Origin: Ligustrum vulgare
Lineage: Eukaryota > Streptophyta > Magnoliopsida > Lamiales > Oleaceae
NCBI GenBank assembly: GCA_963555705.1
Contig: OY743174.1
Span: 58,860,234-58,924,233 of the forward strand
Reading direction: 5' to 3'
Length of the DNA: 64,000 bases
In this document: positions 58,988 through 64,000 of the stretch, piece after piece
Layout of the letters: the number at the start of each line of letters is the position of its first letter
How positions within the stretch are numbered: the first letter of the stretch is position 1
Position numbers and translations under genes: made by a program
The notes under the pieces: model-generated
What the model was told of the DNA's origin: nothing
Seen by the model: only the letters and a program-made list of their open reading frames with translations
Databases searched by the model: none

Positions 58988-61900
58988 TCATCTTTTTGTC
59001 TTGACAACAAGGTCATCCACATAACATTCAACTTTCTCATGCATCATGTCATCAAAAACCTTTTGCATTGCCCGTTGATAAGTTGCCCCGTCATTTTTCA
59101 ATTCAAAAGACATGACATTATAACAGTATATCCCCTTAGATGTGCGGAATGATGTAAGCTCTTCATCTTTCGGATTCATTTGGATTTGATTGTACCCAGA
59201 AGATCCATCCATGAAAGAAAGAACCTCATATCCAGTTGTTGCATCCACCATTAAATCTGTTATTGGAAGTGGAAAATCATCTTTAGGACAAGCTTGATTT
59301 AGGTCTCGAAAGTCAATACAAACTCGTAACTGTCCATTCTTCTTTCTGACAGAAACAATGTTAGCAATCCAAGTCGGATACTTGACTTCACGTATGAACC
59401 CAGCTTCAATGAGTTTGTTGATTTCTACTTCAATTTGGGGAAACAATTCTGGCAGAAATCTTCTCTGAGGTTGCTTGATAGGATGAACTTCATGCTTTAC
59501 TGCAAGATGATGCACATCAACTTTAGGATCCTGTCCTGGAATTTCTTTGTAGGACCATGCAAACACATCCTTGTATTCTTGTAGCATGTTGAAATACTCA
59601 GATTCTTCTTTTGGACTCAGAAGGGCACTGACATAGATTGGTCTCGGCTCCTCTTTTGTTCCCAAGTTCAACTGTTTTAAATCGTTCATAGTAGCTTGCC
59701 CCCCTTCTTCAAATGTTGGGGGAGCTGGTTCAGGTTCATCTGATGTGTTTGAGTCTTTAACTTCAGATTCTGGGTTACCAATTTCTTCAAAAGCAACGTG
59801 GTTTATTGATACTTTTTCTTCATTTCCGTCATTCTTTTGAAGCTTGAAAGTCTTTCTAGTTTTGTGCCTTTTTCTGGAATGTTGAGTCTTTAAACTCATA
59901 TCAGAATTGTTAACTCCAAGTCGAGAGAAGGCAGATTGTCTTTGAGACGATTCTATAGAATTCCGAGCTTTTTCATCAACTTGAGCAGATATGAGGTCAT
60001 TACTGCCTAACCTCTGGAAGACTGAGATTTTGTCTTTTGATTCAGTGGCTGTCGAAGATTCTCCCTTTAGCCTTTCTAATATCGAAACTCTGATGTTTTC
60101 ACCTTGAATTCGGTCAAATACGAAAGGTCTCGACTCTTCGGGTTTTTCTTCAGGAATCTCACATATTTGAATCATGATTGGGTTTGAGGAGACCTTCTTA
60201 ACTTTAATCTGTTTCGGTTGATTTGGATTATATCCCAAGCCATATTTTGGTTGTGATATGATTGATCCATCCAAACCTGATGGGACACGTCCACCTGCAA
60301 GTACTGCGTCAAGATCACCTAATTTTCGATGTTCTCCTCTTCCAAACCCAGCATTTTCAAACAGTTTATTGACTCTCGGATTGTAACATCGCTTGAAAGT
60401 TCTCTTCATTTCGTCAACCCCTTTTGCATGTGTCAAGTTCTGTTCAGGTGAATCAGAGATACGGAGTCTTGATATACTTGGAATAGATGTTGAAGCTTCA
60501 CCGACCTTTGTAACTTTCATAAGTTGATGTGGTATAGCTAGTTTTGTGATGTTAGGTATCGGAAAAGTCAATTCTTTCCTCGATATCTCAACACTTTTTG
60601 AATTTTCTTGAGGTTGTTTACCTGTAGAAGACCTTTCACAAGTAAGTTTTGATTTACCTCTCATAAGTTGATGTGGTGGAACTACAACTTTCTGATTAAC
60701 ACTTTCCATTTCAAACCCCGCTGTAGATAACCCTGGCGAATGAAATTCTTCATCTTCAAGGTAAAACTTGGCGTCTGCGAAGTAAGCTTCTTCTTTCGGG
60801 AAGGGTTTGGTCTCAGCTACCACGCATTTGACTTTTCCATATCGGGTGTACTTAAAACATTGATGCCAAGTTGAGGGTACCACTTCTATTTCATGCAGCC
60901 AGACGCGTCCAAGAAGTAATTCATAAGGTGTTTTGGCATCAATGACATGGAAGAGAGCTGTGGAAACTAGGTATGCAATTCGTAGCTTCAAGTGTATCAT
61001 GCCAATGGCTCCTTGACCTTTCTGATTGAATCCCTGAATCATGATGTTGCTTTTGGACAGATCTCCAATCTTTATTCCAATTTTCTTCATAGTATTGATT
61101 GGAATAATGTTCACAGTTGAACCACAATCAATCATTATCCGATGTATTTTGCACTCCCGGATATAACCACAGACATATAGAGGCCTGTTATGCAAACGAG
61201 ATCCCAGTTGTAATTCATCGTCATTGAATGTGATGGTGGCCATACAGTCTTGGTAAGTTGCAGAAGTAATTGGTTCCAACACTTTCCCTTGATAAGCTTC
61301 TGGATCAATCAATGCCGTGATCAAAGCCATCCTATCATCAAAAGGTAGATCTAGAGCCTCATACAAACTTGTGTTTGAAGAGATATTATTGAGATGTGAT
61401 ATTACCTTCTTCATCTTCGAACTCTCTCCTGCAACATTCTTTGATTTACTTTCTCCATCCAGACCGATGACGTTAGAAGTGAAACATTCTTTGTCAAAGA
61501 AATCCTGAGGAAAATACTCTCCCAAAGTTATGGGTCTAGGAGCTGAACTTGTCTTAGCTTTGAACTTTTTCTTACTGTTTCTTGGCCTCCTTCTTAGCTT
61601 TGATTGTTCATCACGTGTATCAGGATTTGGTAGTTGTTGAGCTTTTCGGTGTCGTCTTTTCACGAGAGTCCATGACATATCACTTTCTTTTGAAGGTGTA
61701 TCTTCAATAGGGGAAATTTCCATACTCAATGCCCCCAGTGTTGGTCCTGCAAGAGATATCGAAGATGGTATTTTACCTGTTTTGTTGGGCGTCTGATATT
61801 TCTCCTTCTTGCTTATGAATGTGGACCAACCATCACCAATTTCATCTTTAGATTCCAAATCGGAATCCCAAACATCCAAGTCATCTGTCATGATTTCATA

Positions 61901-62716
61901 AAATGTTGGACGGTTGGGAGCATGTGGTTTATCCATTTCTGGATAGATGTATGTGATGGTGACTTCTCCGTCTACCTCGAACTCTACTGGAATAGCTCCT
62001 TCTGGAAGTTGAGGTCCAAACTTGTCCATATCATATGCAATAGGGGCAAGCTGCTCTTTATTTGCAACAGGAATTGGATTGAATGATCCAAAGGAAATCA
62101 TCGAACAAGCAGCTGTTGGATTTTCACCAGTTTCGAGTTTGATCTTATTTTCTTTGTCCAAGCAAACAATAAGATCTTTCAATACGAAACCTCTCTCCAC
62201 CGGATGACTGATTATTCTGTGGAACCTGCAGTACTTAGGATGATCAACTTGACTAGCCTCTTCTGACCTCTTCGATGTTGGAAGTTCAATTATTCGTTGT
62301 TCAAGGAGTTGATCTAAAATTCCAGAAACTTCAGAGTCTGAGAATGGATACTCCTTTTCTTTAAGTTCTTTCAAACTTAGAAGACCTTTCCTTTGTGCTT
62401 GTGCCTTGTTAGGCCTGAACTCCTGCTTTGGCTTCGGATTTGGATTTGGATTTGGATTTGAACTTGATTTCTGAAAAGTGATTTTTGCAAGAGCGGTAGA
62501 TATGGCTAGAGATTCTTTCAACTTACCTGGCTTAGTGTCCTTTTTGACTTCCTTCTTGGGATCTTTTTTGTCACGCGGGTCGCTTGGCAAGTAACTTCCA
62601 TGCTTTCTAATTTGAATTTCTAGATCATGAGCACGTGTGGCCAACTCTTCAGAAGAGTGAGGCATATTTGCTTGGAGATTATAAAGGAGTCCCCAATGCA
62701 TGCCTTGCACACACAT
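58988..62716 (-). pseudogene. gag C-terminus, protease and reverse transcriptase (1242-codon frame)
   Basis: This is the longest open frame in the window. It starts inside gag (ANMPHSSEELATRAHDLE). Near residue 530 it carries the aspartic protease motif MIDCGSTVNIIP, followed by YELLLGRVWLHE. The reverse transcriptase begins near residue 1080 (VHPIKQPQRRF, IREVKYPTWIANIV, VCIDFRDLNQACPKD, FMDGSSGYNQI) and reaches the catalytic YVDD (59012-59023) before a stop. Long Ser/Lys-rich, poorly conserved stretches separate the domains, as usual in Tat elements. Reading through 1242 codons without a stop suggests moderate age. Confidence 0.9.
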
Positions 62717-63742
62717 TTCAATAGAGGATGCTTCGATGATACGTTCCTTACAATTAAGGACGAGATTTCTCCAGCGTTCAATGTATTCAACAACTGGTTC
62801 CTCCTTATTTTGCTTAGTTCTGGCAAGTTCTGGAAGGCTGACGGTCCGTCTGGTGCTATAGAAGCATGTGAGAAACTCACGTTAGAGCTGATCCCAACTG
62901 TCAATTGACCCGGCCGTCAAATCTGTATACCATTCAAATGCAGTACCTTTGAGGGAGCGTACAAACTGCTTTACCATGGTATCATTGTATGTGCCAGCAT
63001 TGTTATACGTTTCAATGAAATGAGCTACATGTTGTTTCGGGTTGCCCTTTCCATCAAAACACTGAAATTTCGGTGGTTGGTAGCCAAGAGGCATTCTCAT
63101 TTCGTCAATTCGACGACTATATGGTTTGGCATAAACCAATGAAGATTGCGGTGAGCCACCGTATTGAGCACGAATGGTGTCAGTGATCATATGTTGAAGT
63201 TGTTGGACGGACAAAGAGCCAACAGAAAGTTGAGTGGTGTCACGAAACACATTTTGCACAACAGTACGGTCATGCATATCTTGCTTCTGCTGGTACCCTT
63301 GGATTTCAGGATCTTTAACTTTGGAAGAGCTTGCATTTTATAGGTTGTCTTTTTTCAAAGGACTTTGCAACTCCAGTCGATGCATGAAAGCGGCGATTTG
63401 TGCATCTTTTTCCTCCAAAGACTTTGTCAACTTTTCAATGGAGACTGCCATTTGTTGAACTCGATCATCAGTGTCTGGTGTCATTTCTGCTACCATCACC
63501 GGCTCGATTGATTCTTCAGAAGCGGTATAGTCTCCCCATTTTCGCGGGGAAGTAGCATGAGTTGATCCAGACATAGACCTGCCACTGGAGATAGAACCAG
63601 AACAAGGACTTTTCGCCAAGTTCTTTTCTGACGAACGGGAGCCTTGCTTCTTGAAAGAGATTTTCATTTTGCTCTTTTTGGAGAACTTCTTTAATAGTGT
63701 AACCAGTTGAGTTTTCTCAGATTTTGTTTGGGCTCTAGTCAC
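62620..63742 (-). pseudogene. gag N-terminal part
   Basis: The frame MTRAQTKSEKTQLVTLLKK opens at 63742 and is interrupted by in-frame TAA codons after SPLKKDNL (about 63338) and after SIDSWDQL (62882). The stretch MRMPLGYQPPKFQCFDGK, HVAHFIETYN, QFVRSLKGTAFEWYTDL and, after the stop, REFLTCFYSTRRTV, EYIERWRNL is the retrotransposon gag domain. A mid-region (VQQMAVSIEKLTKSLEEKD) looks coiled-coil. The frame continues into the 1242-codon frame, so gag and pol were one polyprotein. Confidence 0.85.
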
Positions 63743-63865
63743 ATGGAAAGTTCAGCAAGTGTTCCTTCTAGACGGGTCACAGTTTCCTTTGCTTTTTCGC
63801 TTACTATGTCTGATGTATTTATTGAAACTTGAAAGTTTTGCAGAACGGAAGATGAGAGGCAAGAG

Positions 63866-63891
63866 TTTCCCACTGGGCGTGCCAAGAAATT
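63866..63891 (-). promoter_or_regulatory. Primer binding region of the Tat-type element
   Basis: Read on the minus strand, directly after the LTR end, the sequence is AATTTCTTGGCACGCCCAG followed by TGGGAAAC. TTGGCACGCCC-type sites follow the 5' LTR in other plant Tat-lineage elements as I recall; I do not assign the tRNA. It fixes the LTR border at 63892. Confidence 0.65.
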
Positions 63892-64000
63892 TGTACGACG
63901 AGTTTTGAAGTATTATTAAAAAATACCGAAATTGTTACAAATTGAATTTGAGAAAATACAAATGGACAATCCCGTGAATGCAAAAAATTGCGAAATCCTC
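63892..64000 (-). repeat. 5' LTR (partial) of the Tat-type element
   Basis: The 109 bases match the start of the LTR at 50848 with about seven differences, including one length change. The rest lies beyond the window. Confidence 0.9.

Larger units (their letters stand above)
50848..64000 (-). mobile_element. Tat-type Ty3/gypsy retrotransposon, minus strand, runs off the window
   Basis: The left LTR (50848-52489) is the 3' LTR. The first 109 bp of the 5' LTR are visible at 63892-64000. Between them, right to left, lie a primer binding region, gag, protease, reverse transcriptase, RNase H, a second RNase H, integrase, and then an oppositely oriented PMD gene. A second RNase H before the integrase marks the Tat/Ogre lineage. 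The two LTR starts differ at several of 109 positions, including a length change, so the insertion is much older than the tandem element at 111. All coding parts carry stop codons. Confidence 0.9.

Noticed and set aside
1..64000. tRNA, rRNA or small RNA genes
   Set aside because: No tRNA-like or rRNA-like sequence was recognised on reading; a covariance-model scan was not possible.

Overview
This window is nuclear DNA from a flowering plant, almost certainly a eudicot. It is very AT-rich and gene-poor. It is packed with LTR retrotransposons, Helitrons, MITEs and microsatellites, and holds one well-formed host gene: a seven-exon YABBY transcription factor of the FILAMENTOUS FLOWER/GRAMINIFOLIA type at 41862-44837 on the plus strand.

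Layout from left to right. (1) 111-12492 is a recent Ty3/gypsy-type retrotransposon in tandem form (LTR - internal - LTR - truncated internal - truncated LTR). A single perfect 5-bp target duplication (TAAAG) flanks it, and it sits inside an older Helitron. (2) 12488-28210 is a thicket of related non-autonomous Helitrons, with plus-strand copies on the left and minus-strand copies on the right. Inside it are a solo LTR with a perfect 5-bp target duplication, a fragment of a Raf-like MAPKKK gene, other coding-like scraps and a Stowaway MITE. (3) 28210-41600 holds many small Tourist-like MITEs with TAA/TTA target duplications, a dead Ty1/copia pol, two hAT-like elements with 8-bp target duplications, and a second solo LTR. 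(4) 41600-45000 is the YABBY gene, with a long CT repeat just upstream of its start codon and Tourist-like MITEs upstream and in intron 6. (5) 45395-50430 holds Helitron ends and a DNA transposon whose termini carry arrays of about 30-bp palindromes and which encodes a multi-exon Ulp1-like (C48) cysteine protease gene. (6) 50848 to the window end is an older Ty3/gypsy element of the Tat type (two RNase H domains) on the minus strand. It carries, between pol and the 3' LTR, a separate gene on the opposite strand encoding a plant mobile domain (PMD) protein with recognisable introns.

The most unusual items are the antisense, intron-containing PMD gene inside the Tat-type retrotransposon; the tandem retrotransposon with one target duplication and a deletion junction bearing templated filler DNA; and the palindrome-flanked Ulp1 transposon. 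Almost all coding regions except the YABBY gene are broken by stops or frameshifts. Everything here comes from reading the sequence; no database search was run, so family names rest on remembered motifs.
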